The position numbers and the translations under genes were made by a program. 64,000 nucleotides of DNA from Costertonia aggregata (GTDB lineage Bacteria; Bacteroidota; Bacteroidia; Flavobacteriales; Flavobacteriaceae): the NCBI RefSeq assembly GCF_013402795.1, contig NZ_CP058595.1:469501-533500 (forward strand), read 5' to 3'. Each line of letters starts with the position of its first letter. Position 1 is the first letter of the stretch. The notes under the pieces were generated by a model, which had not been told where the DNA came from, ran no database searches, and worked only from the letters and a program-made list of their open reading frames with translations. Shown here piece after piece: positions 39,951 through 52,416 of this stretch.

Positions 39951-41540
39951 ATGGATTTTAAGGAAGAAATACAAAAAAGAAGAACATTCGGCATTATCTC
40001 GCATCCGGATGCCGGGAAAACTACCCTTACCGAAAAACTTCTATTGTTTGGGGGCGCAATTCAAGAGGCTGGTGCTGTAAAAAACAATAAAATAAAAAAA
40101 TCGGCAACCAGTGATTTTATGGAAATAGAGCGACAACGAGGAATATCCGTTGCCACCTCGGTTTTAGCTTTTATTTATAAGGACAAAAAAATAAATATTC
40201 TTGATACGCCCGGACACAAAGACTTTGCCGAGGATACATTTAGAACATTGACCGCGGTTGATAGTGTGATTGTTGTAATCGATGTTGCCAAAGGTGTAGA
40301 GGAACAAACTGAAAAACTTGTTGAAGTTTGCAGAATGCGGAATATCCCAATGATCGTATTCATAAACAAATTAGATCGGGAAGGGAAGGATGCCTTTGAC
40401 CTTCTGGATGAAGTGGAACAAAAGTTAAACCTTAACGTAACCCCTTTGAGTTTTCCCATAGGCATGGGGTACGACTTTAAAGGAATTTATAACATCTATG
40501 AGAAAAATATAAACTTATTCAGTGGGGACAGTAAAAAAAATATAGAGGAAACCATAGCATTTGACGACATTAGTAATCCTGAATTGGATAAAATTATCGG
40601 AGAAACCGCAGCAAACGATTTAAGGGACAATCTAGAATTGACACAAGGGGTTTATCCAAAATTCGATACCGAAAAATATTTGACCGGTGAATTACAACCT
40701 GTTTTCTTTGGTTCCGCACTAAATAATTTTGGTGTTCGTGAGCTTTTGGATTGTTTTATAGAGATTGCCCCTTCACCTAGGCCAAAAATGGCAGAAGAAC
40801 GTTTAGTCAAAGCTGATGAAAAAGAACTTACGGGATTTGTATTTAAGATACATGCCAATATGGATCCAAAACATAGGGACCGATTAGCTTTTGTCAAAAT
40901 CGTATCGGGCACTTTTGAAAGGAATAAGCCTTATCTACACGTAAGACATGATAAAAAGGTAAAATTTAGTAGCCCCAATGCATTCTTTGCAGAAAAAAAG
41001 GAAATAGTGGATATCTCATATCCCGGAGATATCGTTGGACTTCATGACACAGGAAACTTTAAAATTGGAGATACCCTTACTGAGGGAGAATCTTTACATT
41101 ACAAAGGAATTCCAAGTTTTTCCCCTGAGCATTTTAGGTACATCAATAATGCCGATCCCATGAAAGCGAAACAGCTCTATAAGGGTATTGACCAGCTGAT
41201 GGACGAAGGAGTTGCACAACTGTTTACCTTGGAAATGAACGGCCGAAAGGTAATAGGTACGGTCGGGGCGTTACAATACGAGGTCATACAGTATAGGTTG
41301 GAACATGAATATGGGGCCAAATGTACCTATGAAAATTTTGCAGTACACAAAGCCTGTTGGGTAGAACCAACTGATAAAAACAATGAAGAATTCAAAGAAT
41401 TTAAAAGAGTAAAACAAAAATTTTTAGCAAAAGACAAATTGGGTCAACTTGTATTTCTTGCGGACTCTCAATTCTCATTACAGATGACACAACAAAAATA
41501 TCCTACGGTAAAATTACATTTTACATCCGAATACAAGTAA
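39951..41540 (+). CDS. prfC: Peptide chain release factor 3
   Basis: This 529-residue translational GTPase releases RF1/RF2 from ribosomes. GTPase motifs are GIISHPDAGKTTLTEKLLL (P-loop), DTPGHKDFAEDT (G3), and INKLDREG (G4). The C-terminal half has the RF3-specific domain (HDTGNFKIGDTL ... FAVHKACWVEP). I start at ATG 39951 (MDFKEEIQKR); an upstream TTG in the same frame lies inside the promoter box. Length is normal for RF3. It is monocistronic and ends at a shared terminator. Confidence 0.95.
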   Translation: MDFKEEIQKRRTFGIISHPDAGKTTLTEKLLLFGGAIQEAGAVKNNKIKKSATSDFMEIERQRGISVATSVLAFIYKDKKINILDTPGHKDFAEDTFRTLTAVDSVIVVIDVAKGVEEQTEKLVEVCRMRNIPMIVFINKLDREGKDAFDLLDEVEQKLNLNVTPLSFPIGMGYDFKGIYNIYEKNINLFSGDSKKNIEETIAFDDISNPELDKIIGETAANDLRDNLELTQGVYPKFDTEKYLTGELQPVFFGSALNNFGVRELLDCFIEIAPSPRPKMAEERLVKADEKELTGFVFKIHANMDPKHRDRLAFVKIVSGTFERNKPYLHVRHDKKVKFSSPNAFFAEKKEIVDISYPGDIVGLHDTGNFKIGDTLTEGESLHYKGIPSFSPEHFRYINNADPMKAKQLYKGIDQLMDEGVAQLFTLEMNGRKVIGTVGALQYEVIQYRLEHEYGAKCTYENFAVHKACWVEPTDKNNEEFKEFKRVKQKFLAKDKLGQLVFLADSQFSLQMTQQKYPTVKLHFTSEYK

Positions 41541-41567
41541 AAATAGATACGTACCCTAATTAAAATC

Positions 41568-41597
41568 AAAAAGCCACAACTAAGTTTGTGGCTTTTT
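41568..41597. terminator. Bidirectional intrinsic terminator after prfC
   Basis: A 12-bp stem (AAAAAGCCACAA / TTGTGGCTTTTT) with a six-base loop lies between prfC (+) and the DUF3467 gene (-), with A/T runs on both sides. Confidence 0.88.
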
Positions 41598-41909
41598 TTA
41601 TGCTTCTCCCGTGGGTCCGAAATTCATGGGTATAGGGGGTTGTTCATAATCTTTGATGGTACCGTGCGCTTTTTCGAATCGATTGACATTATCGCTCAGC
41701 GCTTTTAAAAACTTTTTGGCATGCTGTGGTGTAAGTACAATTCTACTTTTCACCTTAGCCTTTGGTGCCCCGGGCATCATACTTATAAAGTCTACCACGA
41801 ATTCGGATACGGAATGGTTGATTATTGCCAAATTGGAATAGATACCTTCAGCCATTTTTTCATCCAGCTCTATATTGATCTGTTTTTGATTTTGCTTATT
41901 CTCACTCAT
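41598..41909 (-). CDS. DUF3467 family protein
   Basis: This 103-residue protein matches DUF3467: the start INIELDEKMAEGIYSNLAIINHS, the middle EFVVDFISMMPGAPKAKVKSRIVLTPQHAKKFL, and the PPIPMNFG tail. The family is widespread in Bacteroidota and its function is not known; the pattern suggests a small beta-alpha fold in the cytoplasm. It follows rpoC on the same strand, but a terminator separates the two. Confidence 0.9.
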   Translation of the reverse strand: MSENKQNQKQINIELDEKMAEGIYSNLAIINHSVSEFVVDFISMMPGAPKAKVKSRIVLTPQHAKKFLKALSDNVNRFEKAHGTIKDYEQPPIPMNFGPTGEA

Positions 41910-41923
41910 AATTAAAAATAAAA

Positions 41924-41951
41924 AAACCTCGATGCTTTCACATCGAGGTTT
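41924..41951 (-). terminator. Intrinsic terminator of the rpoBC operon
   Basis: An 11-bp stem (AAACCTCGATG / CATCGAGGTTT) with six-base loop lies six bases after the rpoC stop; on the minus strand it is followed by a T-run. Confidence 0.9.
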
Positions 41952-41956
41952 ATGAT

Positions 41957-44900
41957 TTAGAATTTTAATTCTTCCTTTCGGGCCATGATCTCGTCATACT
42001 CCTCTTTAGAGCCTACTATGATATTCTCATAATCTCTCATACCTGTACCTGCAGGTATTTTATGACCTACGATAACATTTTCCTTAAGACCTTCCAAAGT
42101 ATCTACCTTACCACTAACCGCGGCTTCGTTTAGTACTTTAGTCGTTTCTTGGAAAGATGCCGCTGAGATGAACGATTTCGTCTGTAACGATGCTCTAGTT
42201 ATACCCTGAAGAATGGGTGTTGCGGTTGCCGCAACAGCATCCTTGGCAACAGCTAGTGCTTTATCGTTTCGCTTTAAAATAGAATTTTCATCTCTTAGTT
42301 CACGTGCCGTAATGATTTGGCCAGGTTTTAGATTTTCAGATTCACCTGCATCCTCGACCACTTTTTTACCATAAATCTCATCGTTTTCGCGGATGAAATC
42401 ATCTTTGTGAACCAATTGGTTTTCCAAGAAAATAGTATCGCCCGGATCTTGGATACGAACTTTACGCATCATTTGCCTTACTACTACTTCAAAGTGTTTG
42501 TCATTAATTTTAACACCTTGTAATCGGTACACTTCCTGAACCTCGTTCACCAAGTACTGTTGTACGGCAGATGGGCCTTTGATAGCCAAGATATCTTCTG
42601 GCGTGATAGAACCATCGGATAACGGCATACCTGCACGCACATAATCGTTTTCCTGAACCAAAATCTGATTGGAAAGTTTTACCAAATACTTTTTGATCTC
42701 ACCCAATTTGGATTCGATGATAATCTCCCGGTTACCCCTTTTGATTTTACCAAAGGAAACCACACCATCAATTTCTGAAACAACAGCTGGGTTAGATGGG
42801 TTACGTGCTTCGAAAAGTTCGGTAACCCTTGGAAGACCTCCAGTAATATCACCTGCCTTGGCAGACTTACGAGGTATCTTGACCAAAATCTTACCTTCCT
42901 TGATCTTATCACCGTCGTCAACCATGATATGGGAACCGACCGGCAAATTGTAGGAACGCAAGGTTTCCCCTTTGCTATCTTGTATCAAAAGCGTTGGAAT
43001 CAGCTTCTTATTTCTTGACTCGGAAATCACTTTTTCCTGGAAGCCTGTTTGCTCATCAATCTCAACTTGGTATGTGACTCCTTGCTCAATATTCTCATAA
43101 GCAATTTTACCAGGGAATTCCGATACGATTACACCGTTATATGGATCCCAAGAACAGATAACGTCATCTTTCTTGACCTTAGCCCCGTTCTTGATAAACA
43201 GTTGAGAACCGTAAGGAATATTATTCGTACTTAGCGTTATACCCGTTTTAGTATCGATTATCTTTATTTCAGAAGTACGGGATATTACAATTTCTGCATC
43301 TTTACCTTCAGAATCCTCTCCTTTTACAGTTCTTAAATCTTCGATTTCGGCAACACCGTCAAATCTGGCGATAAGTTTGTTATCTTCAGATATGTTACCA
43401 GCGATACCACCAACGTGGAAAGTCCTCAAGGTTAGTTGAGTTCCGGGCTCTCCAATAGACTGTGCAGCAACAACGCCTACAGCTTCACCTCTCTGGACCA
43501 TTTTATTGGTCGAAAGGTTTCTACCGTAACATTTGGCACAAATGCCTTTTTGGGCCTCACAAGTGAGTGCAGAGCGCACCTCTACCTTTTCGACAGGAGA
43601 GGCTTCAATTTTCTTCACATCACTTTCCATGATTTCCTGTCCGGCACTAAGAATCAATTCCTCAGTCAACGGATTGAACACATCGTGTAAAGAAACCCTA
43701 CCAAGTATACGCTCACCTAACGTTTCTACGATCTCTTCGTTCTTCTTAAGTGCTTGTACCTCGACACCTCTGAGCGTTTCACAGTCCTCGATATTGATAA
43801 TCACATCTTGAGAAACATCAACCAGTCGGCGTGTTAAGTAACCAGCATCCGCAGTTTTTAGTGCGGTATCCGCTAGACCTTTACGGGCACCGTGCGTTGA
43901 TATAAAGTATTCCAAAATTGAAAGTCCTTCCTTAAAGTTTGAAAGGATAGGGTTTTCAATAATCTCACCGCCACCTGCGGTAGATTTTTTGGGTTTGGCC
44001 ATCAAACCACGCATACCTGTCAGCTGTCGAATTTGTTCCTTGGAACCCCTTGCACCAGAATCGAGCATCATGTATACAGAGTTGAACCCTTGCTGATCTT
44101 CACGAATACGCTTCATTGCCAATTCGGTAAGCATTGCATTCGTAGATGTCCAAACATCTATTACCTGATTGTAACGTTCGTTGTTGGTAATCAGACCCAT
44201 ATTGTAATTGGCCATAATACCATCTACTTGACCATTTGCATCGGCAATCATCTCATGCTTTTCTTGTGGTATGATAATATCACCTAAACTAAAGGACAAC
44301 CCGCCTTTGAAAGCAAATTGATACCCCATTGTCTTGATTTTATCCAAGAATTCAGAAGTTGTAGGTACATCGGTTACCGCAAGAATATCGCCAATGATAT
44401 CCCTTAAGGCCTTTTTGTTCAATACTTTATTGACATAACCCGCAGCTTCAGGCACCTCCATATTGAAGAGCACCCTACCGACCGTAGTCTCGATAATCTG
44501 GTTTACCAAATCCCCTTCTTCATTAAAATCTTTGGCCCTGACTTTAATTCCCGCATTAAGGTTTACCATGCCCTCATTAAAGGCAATTTCAACCTCTTCA
44601 TAAGAATAGAAAGTCAAACCTTCACCTTTAATAGGTACTTCGGGTGTTGATTTTCTTTCCTTGGTCATATAGTACAGACCCAAGACCATATCTTGAGATG
44701 GTACCGTAATCGGTGAACCATTTGCAGGATTCAATATATTGTGCGATGCCAACATCAACAGTTGTGCTTCAAGAATCGCTTCTGGCCCCAATGGTAGGTG
44801 AACAGCCATTTGGTCACCGTCGAAATCAGCATTAAATGCGGTACATACCAATGGGTGCAAACGTATCGCCTTACCTTCAATCAATTTTGGCTGGAAAGCC

Positions 44901-46255
44901 TGTATACCCAACCTGTGCAATGTTGGTGCACGGTTCAGTAATACTGGATGTCCTTTCAATACGTTTTCGAGAATATCCCAAACAACAGGTTCTTTCTTAT
45001 CTATTATTTTTTTGGCAGATTTAACCGTTTTGACAATACCTCTCTCTATCAACTTTCGGATAACAAAAGGCTTGTAGAGTTCGGCTGCCATATCTTTTGG
45101 GAGACCACATTCGTACAATTTCATTTCTGGTCCAACAACGATTACTGAACGTGCGGAATAATCTACACGTTTACCCAATAAGTTTTGACGGAAACGACCT
45201 TGTTTTCCTTTTAATGAATCTGAAAGAGATTTCAACGGTCTATTTGATTCGGTCTTGACCGCAGATGCTTTACGTGTATTATCGAACAAAGAATCTACAG
45301 ATTCTTGGAGCATACGTTTCTCATTTCTGAGAATTACCTCTGGCGCCTTGATTTCGACCAAACGCTTTAAACGATTATTGCGGATAATGACCCTTCTGTA
45401 AAGATCATTTAAATCAGAAGTGGCAAAACGACCTCCATCCAGGGGTACCAATGGGCGCAATTCGGGTGGAATCACCGGAATCACTTTCATTATCATCCAT
45501 TCCGGTCTGTTCTCTCTGTTTTCTTGGGATTCCCTAAGTGCTTCAACCACCTGAAGACGTTTCAAAGCTTCAGTTTTTCTTTGTTTCGAAGTTTCGGTAT
45601 TGGCCTTGTGGCGCAATGAGAACGATAACTCGTTCAAATCGATTCTAGCCAATAAATCAATCAGACATTCAGCACCCATTTTAGCGATAAACTTGTTGGG
45701 GTCAGAATCTTCCAAATACTGGTTTTCGGCAGGAATTTCCTCTAGAATATTCAAGTATTCCTCCTCGGTCAAGAAATCCATTTTATTGATTTCCTCTCCC
45801 TCTGGACCTTTGGCAATACCGGGTTGTATAACTACATACCTTTCATAGTATATAATCATGTCCAATTTTTTGGAAGGTAATCCTAACAAATATCCTATTT
45901 TGTTGGGCAAGGAGCGGAAATACCAGATATGGGCGACAGGAACCACTAAATTGATATGGCCTACCCTGTCTCTACGTACTTTCTTTTCGGTTACCTCTAC
46001 ACCACAACGGTCACAAACGATACCACGGTAACGAATACGCTTATACTTTCCACAAGCACACTCATAGTCCTTCACAGGTCCAAAGATACGCTCACAAAAA
46101 AGACCGTCTCGCTCAGGTTTGTGCGTTCTGTAGTTAATGGTTTCAGGCTTTAAAACCTCACCTCTTGACTCTCCTAAAATTGATTCTGGAGAAGCCAATC
46201 CGATTGAAATTTTATCGAACCTTTTAATTGGATTATTATCTTTTATTCTAGCCAT
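41957..46255 (-). CDS. rpoC: RNA polymerase subunit beta'
   Basis: This 1432-residue subunit carries the active-site magnesium loop NADFDGDQM near residues 472-480. Both zinc sites are present: [20 protein letters not shown] near residues 69-88, and the second in [13 protein letters not shown] near residues 895-910. Bridge-helix and trigger-loop segments are intact ([36 protein letters not shown]). Length is typical of Bacteroidota. It follows rpoB by 39 bp in the standard rplKAJL-rpoBC order. Confidence 0.97.
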   Translation of the reverse strand: MARIKDNNPIKRFDKISIGLASPESILGESRGEVLKPETINYRTHKPERDGLFCERIFGPVKDYECACGKYKRIRYRGIVCDRCGVEVTEKKVRRDRVGHINLVVPVAHIWYFRSLPNKIGYLLGLPSKKLDMIIYYERYVVIQPGIAKGPEGEEINKMDFLTEEEYLNILEEIPAENQYLEDSDPNKFIAKMGAECLIDLLARIDLNELSFSLRHKANTETSKQRKTEALKRLQVVEALRESQENRENRPEWMIMKVIPVIPPELRPLVPLDGGRFATSDLNDLYRRVIIRNNRLKRLVEIKAPEVILRNEKRMLQESVDSLFDNTRKASAVKTESNRPLKSLSDSLKGKQGRFRQNLLGKRVDYSARSVIVVGPEMKLYECGLPKDMAAELYKPFVIRKLIERGIVKTVKSAKKIIDKKEPVVWDILENVLKGHPVLLNRAPTLHRLGIQAFQPKLIEGKAIRLHPLVCTAFNADFDGDQMAVHLPLGPEAILEAQLLMLASHNILNPANGSPITVPSQDMVLGLYYMTKERKSTPEVPIKGEGLTFYSYEEVEIAFNEGMVNLNAGIKVRAKDFNEEGDLVNQIIETTVGRVLFNMEVPEAAGYVNKVLNKKALRDIIGDILAVTDVPTTSEFLDKIKTMGYQFAFKGGLSFSLGDIIIPQEKHEMIADANGQVDGIMANYNMGLITNNERYNQVIDVWTSTNAMLTELAMKRIREDQQGFNSVYMMLDSGARGSKEQIRQLTGMRGLMAKPKKSTAGGGEIIENPILSNFKEGLSILEYFISTHGARKGLADTALKTADAGYLTRRLVDVSQDVIINIEDCETLRGVEVQALKKNEEIVETLGERILGRVSLHDVFNPLTEELILSAGQEIMESDVKKIEASPVEKVEVRSALTCEAQKGICAKCYGRNLSTNKMVQRGEAVGVVAAQSIGEPGTQLTLRTFHVGGIAGNISEDNKLIARFDGVAEIEDLRTVKGEDSEGKDAEIVISRTSEIKIIDTKTGITLSTNNIPYGSQLFIKNGAKVKKDDVICSWDPYNGVIVSEFPGKIAYENIEQGVTYQVEIDEQTGFQEKVISESRNKKLIPTLLIQDSKGETLRSYNLPVGSHIMVDDGDKIKEGKILVKIPRKSAKAGDITGGLPRVTELFEARNPSNPAVVSEIDGVVSFGKIKRGNREIIIESKLGEIKKYLVKLSNQILVQENDYVRAGMPLSDGSITPEDILAIKGPSAVQQYLVNEVQEVYRLQGVKINDKHFEVVVRQMMRKVRIQDPGDTIFLENQLVHKDDFIRENDEIYGKKVVEDAGESENLKPGQIITARELRDENSILKRNDKALAVAKDAVAATATPILQGITRASLQTKSFISAASFQETTKVLNEAAVSGKVDTLEGLKENVIVGHKIPAGTGMRDYENIIVGSKEEYDEIMARKEELKF

Positions 46256-46294
46256 AATAGTATGGTGATAGTAAATTAAATTATAATGTTCTTA

Positions 46295-49200
46295 TTATTC
46301 TTCCAGCCTAATATCCAAACCTAAACCTTTAAGTTCGTGCATTAGTACATTGAAAGATTCTGGTAAACCAGGTTCTGGCATGGTCTCACCTTTAACGATA
46401 CTTTCATATGTTTTAGCTCTACCGATCACATCATCGGATTTGACCGTAAGGATTTCGCGTAACGTAGCAGATGCCCCATATGCCTCTAGTGCCCAAACTT
46501 CCATCTCTCCGAAACGCTGACCACCAAATTGAGCTTTACCACCCAGAGGTTGTTGCGTAATCAAGGAGTAAGGGCCTATTGAACGGGCGTGCATCTTATC
46601 ATCTACCATATGCCCCAATTTTAACATGTAGATCACACCTACCGTTGCAGGCTGGTCAAAACGTTGACCTGTACCACCATCATATAGATATGTATGACCA
46701 AATCTAGGTATACCGGCCTCGTCAGTGTAAGCATTTATCTCATCTAAAGTAGCACCGTCAAAAATTGGAGTACCGTACTTTTTCCCTAATTTAAGACCTG
46801 CCCAACCCAAAACGGTTTCATAAATTTGACCAATGTTCATACGGGAAGGTACACCTAACGGATTCAAGACGATATCTACAGGTGTCCCATCTTCCAAGAA
46901 AGGCATATCCTCTTGACGGACTATTCGTGCAACAATACCCTTGTTACCGTGACGACCTGCCATTTTATCACCGACTTTGAGTTTACGTTTTTTGGCAACA
47001 TATACCTTGGCCAATTTCATGATACCTGCAGGTAATTCATCACCAACGGAAATTGTGAACTTATCCCTTCTCAAGTTACCTTGAAGGTCGTTCAATTTGA
47101 TTTTGTAATTGTGCAACAAATCGGCCACCATGGTATTGGTGTCTTTATCCGTTGTCCAGCTACCACCTACCAAATGCGCAAAGTCGTCAACAGCGTTCAA
47201 CATTTTCATGGTGTATTTTTTTCCTTTAGGAAGAACCTCTTCCCCTAGATCGTTCAATACGCCTTGTGATGTTTTACCATTGATGAGAGTGAATAGTTTT
47301 TCTACTAGAACATCTTTTAATTCCTGAAACTTTACCTCATATTCCAGCTCCAGTTTATTGATGGCATCTTTATCCTCAGAACGTTTACGCTTGTCTTTGA
47401 TAGAACGAGAGAATAGCTTTTTATCGATTACTACACCTCTGAGTGATGGAGAAGCTTTTAATGAGGCATCTTTTACATCACCTGCTTTATCACCAAAAAT
47501 GGCACGAAGTAATTTTTCTTCTGGAGTAGGATCGGATTCCCCTTTTGGCGTAATCTTACCAATAAGTATATCGCCCGGTTTTACTTCGGCACCAATACGA
47601 ATCATGCCATGCTCATCCAAGTCTTTGGTAGCCTCTTCTGATACGTTTGGTATGTCGTTGGTCAACTCTTCCGCTCCTAATTTAGTGTCTCTCACTTCCA
47701 AAGAATATTCATCAATATGTATTGATGTGAATATATCCTCACGGACTACTTTTTCAGAAATCACGATGGCATCCTCAAAGTTATATCCTTTCCAAGGCAT
47801 AAATGCCACTTGAAGGTTTCTACCTAAGGCCAACTCTCCTTTTTCAGTAGCATAACCTTCACAAAGCACTTGGCCTTTTTTTACCTTATCACCTTTTTGA
47901 ACAATGGGTTTTAGGTTGATACTTGTACCTTGATTTGTTTTACGGAACTTAACGAGATTGTACGTTTTGGAATCTTCTTCAAAACTTACCAATTTCTCTT
48001 CATCGGTCCGTTTATATTTAATGGTAATCTTACTGGCATCAACATATTCAATGGTACCGTCGCCTTCCGCATTTATCAATACCCTGGAGTCGGAAGCTAC
48101 TTGTCTTTCCAAACCAGTACCAACAATGGGGGATTGCGGTCTCAATAAAGGAACCGCTTGTCGCATCATGTTTGACCCCATTAAGGCCCTATTCGCATCA
48201 TCATGCTCCAAGAACGGAATCAAAGACGCACTGATTGATGCAATTTGATTAGGTGCTACATCAGTATAATTGATTTCACCCGGATCCACTACCGGAAAAT
48301 CACCTTCTTCCCTAGCGATTACCTTTTCTGTATCTATTTGTCCATTTTCCTTAAGAGGAATATTCGCTTGCGAAATTTTCATCCCTTCCTCTTCCTCGGC
48401 ACTTAAGTAAACGTACTCCTTGGTATTTACTTTGCCATTATCAACCTTGCGATAAGGGGTTTCCAAGAAGCCCATTGGATTTACTTTGGCGAATACTGAA
48501 GGTGAAGAAATCAAACCAATGTTTGGTCCCTCTGGGGTTTCAATAGGACAAAGTCTACCATAGTGTGTGTAATGAACATCTCGCACCTCAAAACCAGCTC
48601 TTTCGCGTGAAAGCCCACCAGGCCCCAATGCTGACAACCTACGCTTATGCGTTATTTCTGCCAATGGATTTGTCTGATCCATAAACTGCGACAGTTGGTT
48701 CGTACCAAAGAACGAGTTGATTACGGAAGATAAGGTCTTCGCATTGATCAAATCAATAGGGGTAAACACTTCATTATCCCTAACGTTCATACGCTCTCGA
48801 ATAGTTCTTGCCATACGGGCCAGACCAACACCGAACTGAGATGACAATTGCTCGCCTACCGTTCTTACACGACGGTTGGAAAGGTGGTCAATATCATCAA
48901 TCTCTGCTTTGGAGTTAATAAGCTCTATCAAATACTTGATGATTGTTATGATATCCTCTTTGGTCAAGACCTGCTTGTCCATCCCGATATCCAACTGTAA
49001 TTTTTTATTCATCCTATAACGCCCAACCTCACCTAAATTGTAACGTTGGTCAGAAAAGAACAATTTATCTATGATACCGCGTGCAGTTTCCTCATCTGGC
49101 GGCTCGGCATTACGTAGTTGTCTGTAAATATGTTCTACCGCTTCTTTTTCAGAATTGGTAGGGTCTTTTTGCAGGGTATTATGAATGATAGCATAATCGG

Positions 49201-50104
49201 ACTGCGCATTATTCTCTTTGTGCAAGAGGATAGTTTTAACGTCTATGTCCAAGATTTCGTCTATATGCTCTTTTTCGAGAACGGTGTCACGATCTAAAAC
49301 GATCTCGTTTCTCTCGATAGAAACCACTTCACCCGTATCCTCATCAACAAAGTCCTCGTGCCATGTGTTCAAAACCCTGGCCGCTAATTTACGGCCCAAT
49401 ACTTTTTTGAGTCCGGCTTTGGAAACCTTCACCTCTTCAGAAAGGTCAAAAATCTCTAAAATATCCTTATCCCTTTCAAAACCGATAGCCCTGAAAAGCG
49501 TGGTAACCGGTAATTTTTTCTTTCTGTCAATGTAGGCATACATGACAGCGTTGATATCTGTGGCAAATTCTATCCAAGACCCTTTGAACGGAATTACCCT
49601 TGCTGAATATAGTTTTGTGCCGTTTGCGTGGAACGACTGTCCAAAAAATACGCCAGGTGAACGGTGCAATTGCGACACAACAACACGCTCTGCTCCGTTG
49701 ATGACAAAAGTACCGCTAGGCGTCATGTAAGGAATGGTACCCAAATAAACATCCTGTACGATGGTTTCAAAATCCTCGTGTTCCGGATCTGTACAATATA
49801 GTTTTAACCTAGCTTTTAGCGGAACACTATAGGTAAGACCTCTTTCTATACATTCTTGTATGGAATATCTTGGCGGATCAATAAAGTAATCCAAAAACTC
49901 CAATACAAATTGGTTTCGTGTGTCGGTAATCGGGAAGTTTTCCATGAAGGTATTATAAAGACCTTCATTGCCCCTTTCGTCAGATTTTGTTTCAAGTTGA
50001 AAAAAATCTTGAAATGATTTAATCTGAATGTCCAAGAAATCCGGATAGTTCGGGATGTTCTTAGCGGATGCAAAACTTATTCTTTCAGTAGTGTTTGTGA
50101 ACAT
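46295..50104 (-). CDS. rpoB: RNA polymerase subunit beta
   Basis: This 1269-residue subunit shows all core regions. The rifampicin pocket near residues 465-500 reads [27 protein letters not shown], carrying the wild-type D, H and S at the positions where resistance mutations usually arise. C-terminal catalytic-domain motifs ([36 protein letters not shown]) are intact. A hairpin attenuator lies upstream, between rplL and this gene. Confidence 0.97.
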   Translation of the reverse strand: MFTNTTERISFASAKNIPNYPDFLDIQIKSFQDFFQLETKSDERGNEGLYNTFMENFPITDTRNQFVLEFLDYFIDPPRYSIQECIERGLTYSVPLKARLKLYCTDPEHEDFETIVQDVYLGTIPYMTPSGTFVINGAERVVVSQLHRSPGVFFGQSFHANGTKLYSARVIPFKGSWIEFATDINAVMYAYIDRKKKLPVTTLFRAIGFERDKDILEIFDLSEEVKVSKAGLKKVLGRKLAARVLNTWHEDFVDEDTGEVVSIERNEIVLDRDTVLEKEHIDEILDIDVKTILLHKENNAQSDYAIIHNTLQKDPTNSEKEAVEHIYRQLRNAEPPDEETARGIIDKLFFSDQRYNLGEVGRYRMNKKLQLDIGMDKQVLTKEDIITIIKYLIELINSKAEIDDIDHLSNRRVRTVGEQLSSQFGVGLARMARTIRERMNVRDNEVFTPIDLINAKTLSSVINSFFGTNQLSQFMDQTNPLAEITHKRRLSALGPGGLSRERAGFEVRDVHYTHYGRLCPIETPEGPNIGLISSPSVFAKVNPMGFLETPYRKVDNGKVNTKEYVYLSAEEEEGMKISQANIPLKENGQIDTEKVIAREEGDFPVVDPGEINYTDVAPNQIASISASLIPFLEHDDANRALMGSNMMRQAVPLLRPQSPIVGTGLERQVASDSRVLINAEGDGTIEYVDASKITIKYKRTDEEKLVSFEEDSKTYNLVKFRKTNQGTSINLKPIVQKGDKVKKGQVLCEGYATEKGELALGRNLQVAFMPWKGYNFEDAIVISEKVVREDIFTSIHIDEYSLEVRDTKLGAEELTNDIPNVSEEATKDLDEHGMIRIGAEVKPGDILIGKITPKGESDPTPEEKLLRAIFGDKAGDVKDASLKASPSLRGVVIDKKLFSRSIKDKRKRSEDKDAINKLELEYEVKFQELKDVLVEKLFTLINGKTSQGVLNDLGEEVLPKGKKYTMKMLNAVDDFAHLVGGSWTTDKDTNTMVADLLHNYKIKLNDLQGNLRRDKFTISVGDELPAGIMKLAKVYVAKKRKLKVGDKMAGRHGNKGIVARIVRQEDMPFLEDGTPVDIVLNPLGVPSRMNIGQIYETVLGWAGLKLGKKYGTPIFDGATLDEINAYTDEAGIPRFGHTYLYDGGTGQRFDQPATVGVIYMLKLGHMVDDKMHARSIGPYSLITQQPLGGKAQFGGQRFGEMEVWALEAYGASATLREILTVKSDDVIGRAKTYESIVKGETMPEPGLPESFNVLMHELKGLGLDIRLEE

Positions 50105-50174
50105 CTATGGACAAAATTTTTGAACGTGAATATTAACTCTGGGCTGTATACGACTTAGTATACTATCTAAAAAG

Positions 50175-50213
50175 GGTTTAGGTCTAGCCGCAAAAAGCGA
50201 AAAGACCTAAACC
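50175..50213 (-). terminator. Attenuator-type hairpin between rplL and rpoB
   Basis: An 11-bp stem (GGTTTAGGTCT / AGACCTAAACC) with a 17-base loop that itself contains a small CGC/GCG stem sits 22 bases after the rplL stop. On the minus strand it is followed at once by CTTTTTAG. Partial termination here would set the ratio of ribosomal proteins to polymerase subunits, as the rplL-rpoB attenuator does in E. coli. Confidence 0.8.
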
Positions 50214-50235
50214 AGAAACCTTATGGTAGTAGCAA

Positions 50236-50616
50236 TTATTTAAGCTCAACTTCTGCTCCTGCTTCTTCCAATGATTTTTTGATTCCTTCTGCTTCGTCTT
50301 TAGAAACACCTTCTTTAACGGCTTTTGGTGCGCTATCAACGATATCCTTAGCATCTTTTAATCCTAAACCGGTCAATTCTTTAACCAATTTAACAACTGC
50401 TAATTTAGAACCACCGGCCGCTTTCAAAATCACATCGAATTCTGTCTGCTCCTCAGCAGCTTCACCACCTTCAGCGGCTCCACCACCAGCGGCAACAGCT
50501 ACAGCTGCAGCAGCAGGCTCGATGCCATACTCTTCTTTTAAAATATCGGCCAACTCGTTTACCTCTTTTACGGTCAAGTTAACCAACTGTTCTGCGAAAT
50601 CTTTTAAATCTGCCAT
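50236..50616 (-). CDS. rplL: Ribosomal protein bL12 (L7/L12)
   Basis: This 126-residue stalk protein has an N-terminal helical dimerisation part, an Ala/Gly-rich flexible hinge (about residues 35-55; [17 protein letters not shown]), and the C-terminal factor-binding domain with [21 protein letters not shown]. It binds L10 on the large subunit and recruits translation GTPases. It lies after rplJ in the usual order. Confidence 0.96.
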   Translation of the reverse strand: MADLKDFAEQLVNLTVKEVNELADILKEEYGIEPAAAAVAVAAGGGAAEGGEAAEEQTEFDVILKAAGGSKLAVVKLVKELTGLGLKDAKDIVDSAPKAVKEGVSKDEAEGIKKSLEEAGAEVELK

Positions 50617-50670
50617 TTTTCTATCGTTTAATAAAATTTTTAAAAATATAATTGTTTTTAGTGCGTACGT

Positions 50671-51186
50671 TTATCTTTCCGACAAGGTCTTAAGGATACC
50701 TGCAAGTTTTCCGCCACCGGATTTCAAGCCAGAAATAACATTCTTGGCGGGGGATTGCAACAATCCAATAATCTCGCCAATCATTTCTTCTTTGGACTTA
50801 ATACTTACCAAGGTATCTAAATTCTCATCTCCAATATAAATTGCCTCTTCAACGAATGCTCCTTTCAATAACGGCTTTTCAGATTTTTTTCTGAACGCCT
50901 TTATTAATTTGGCAGGTGCATTGCCCGTTTCGGACAACATAAGGGATGTATTCCCCTTCAATACTTCTGGAAGTTCGCCAAAATCTTTCTCAGAAGTTTC
51001 CATTGCCTTTGCAAGCAAGGTATTCTTAACTACGGATAATTTAATATTTGCCTTAAAACAGGCCCTTCTCAAATCTGAGGTAGTGCCTGCATCCAAGTCG
51101 GAAATATCTGCCAGATAAATGGTAGAGCTATCCGCCAATTGAGCAGTTATATCCTTTATAGCTATTGCTTTTTCTTCTCTTGTCAT
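50671..51186 (-). CDS. rplJ: Ribosomal protein uL10
   Basis: This 171-residue stalk-base protein anchors L7/L12 dimers. The N-terminal MTREEKAIAIKDITAQL is typical. Its ATG follows the rplA stop by two bases, so coupling is likely. No separate L10 leader with an E. coli-like binding structure fits in this spacing. Confidence 0.95.
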   Translation of the reverse strand: MTREEKAIAIKDITAQLADSSTIYLADISDLDAGTTSDLRRACFKANIKLSVVKNTLLAKAMETSEKDFGELPEVLKGNTSLMLSETGNAPAKLIKAFRKKSEKPLLKGAFVEEAIYIGDENLDTLVSIKSKEEMIGEIIGLLQSPAKNVISGLKSGGGKLAGILKTLSER

Positions 51187-51188
51187 AA

Positions 51189-51878
51189 TTAAACTGCTTT
51201 AGGATCTAATTGAACACTTGGGCTCATGGTACTTGACATGTATATACTCTTCATATAAATACCCTTGGCGGCGGCAGGTTTCAACTTCATTAAAGTATCC
51301 AATAACTCTTTGGCGTTGCCCGCAATTTTATCGGCAGAAAAAGAAGCTTTTCCTACGGCTGCGTGTACAATACCCGATTTGTCAACTTTAAAATCGATTT
51401 TACCGGCCTTAACTTCAGATACCGCTTTCGCCACATCCATAGTTACTGTTCCCGTTTTAGGATTGGGCATAAGCCCTCTTGGCCCCAAAACTCGCCCTAA
51501 AGGCCCCAGTTTTCCCATAACACTTGGCATAGTGATGATTACGTCAACATCTGTCCAACCACCTTTGATTTTATCCAAATACTCGTCTAACCCTACATAA
51601 TCGGCACCAGCTTCAGTAGCCTCTGCCTCTTTATCGGGTGTTACCAAAGCCAAAACCTTAACATCTTTACCTGTACCGTGAGGAAGTGTGACCACACCAC
51701 GAACCATTTGATTGGCTTTTCTGGGATCGACCCCTAGACGAACTGCCAAATCTATAGATGCATCGAATTTTGTATTGGTTATCTCTTTTACCAAAGCTGA
51801 AGCCTCGTCAACAGAATAGAGTTTACTCTTATCTATCTTAGCATAAGCTTCTTTTTGCTTTTTTGTCAATTTTGCCAT
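51189..51878 (-). CDS. rplA: Ribosomal protein uL1
   Basis: This 229-residue protein binds 23S rRNA at the L1 stalk. Conserved elements visible are [19 protein letters not shown] and the [20 protein letters not shown] loop. It is a regulator of its own operon in other bacteria. It follows rplK by 20 bp. Confidence 0.96.
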   Translation of the reverse strand: MAKLTKKQKEAYAKIDKSKLYSVDEASALVKEITNTKFDASIDLAVRLGVDPRKANQMVRGVVTLPHGTGKDVKVLALVTPDKEAEATEAGADYVGLDEYLDKIKGGWTDVDVIITMPSVMGKLGPLGRVLGPRGLMPNPKTGTVTMDVAKAVSEVKAGKIDFKVDKSGIVHAAVGKASFSADKIAGNAKELLDTLMKLKPAAAKGIYMKSIYMSSTMSPSVQLDPKAV

Positions 51879-51898
51879 TCTGAATTGCTTTTAAGATT

Positions 51899-52336
51899 TT
51901 AAAAAGGTCTTTTACCTGCAACTTTAAGACCCATAGACCTAGCCGTTCCTGCAACCATGCTCATGGCCGATTCTACAGTGAACGCATTTAGGTCTACCAT
52001 TTTGTCCTCGGCTATCGCCTTGACTTGGTCCCAAGTAACATTACCTGATTTAACTCGGTTAGGTTCGCCAGATCCTTTTTTAATCTTAGCCGCTTCCATC
52101 AATTGAACTGCCGCTGGTGGTGTTTTTACAACAAAGTCGAAAGACTTGTCTTTGTAAACGGTGATAACGACCGGCAAAACTTTGCCTTGTTTGTCCTGTG
52201 TACGCGCATTGAACTGCTTACAGAACTCCATGATGTTAACACCGGCAGCACCTAAGGCGGGTCCAACCGGTGGCGACGGATTCGCTGCACCTCCCCTAAC
52301 TTGTAGTTTAACTACTTTACCTATTTCTTTTGCCAT
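51899..52336 (-). CDS. rplK: Ribosomal protein uL11
   Basis: This 145-residue protein binds the GTPase-associated centre of 23S rRNA. It shows the proline-rich [19 protein letters not shown] start and the C-terminal [16 protein letters not shown]. About 80 bp separate it from nusG, the longest gap in this part of the run; the mRNA there can form a small GTGTT/AACAC hairpin, which could be an L1 site but is weak. Confidence 0.96.
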   Translation of the reverse strand: MAKEIGKVVKLQVRGGAANPSPPVGPALGAAGVNIMEFCKQFNARTQDKQGKVLPVVITVYKDKSFDFVVKTPPAAVQLMEAAKIKKGSGEPNRVKSGNVTWDQVKAIAEDKMVDLNAFTVESAMSMVAGTARSMGLKVAGKRPF

Positions 52337-52416
52337 TGTTTAAAATTAAATTTAAGCGTGTTCTTGGAAGCAACACAACTCTAAAATATATGTAACAATT
52401 ATTTTTATACTTTTTT

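Noticed and set aside
46295-50104. Rifampicin resistance in rpoB
   Set aside because: The common resistance positions in the LSQFMDQ...HKRRLSALG region are wild type.
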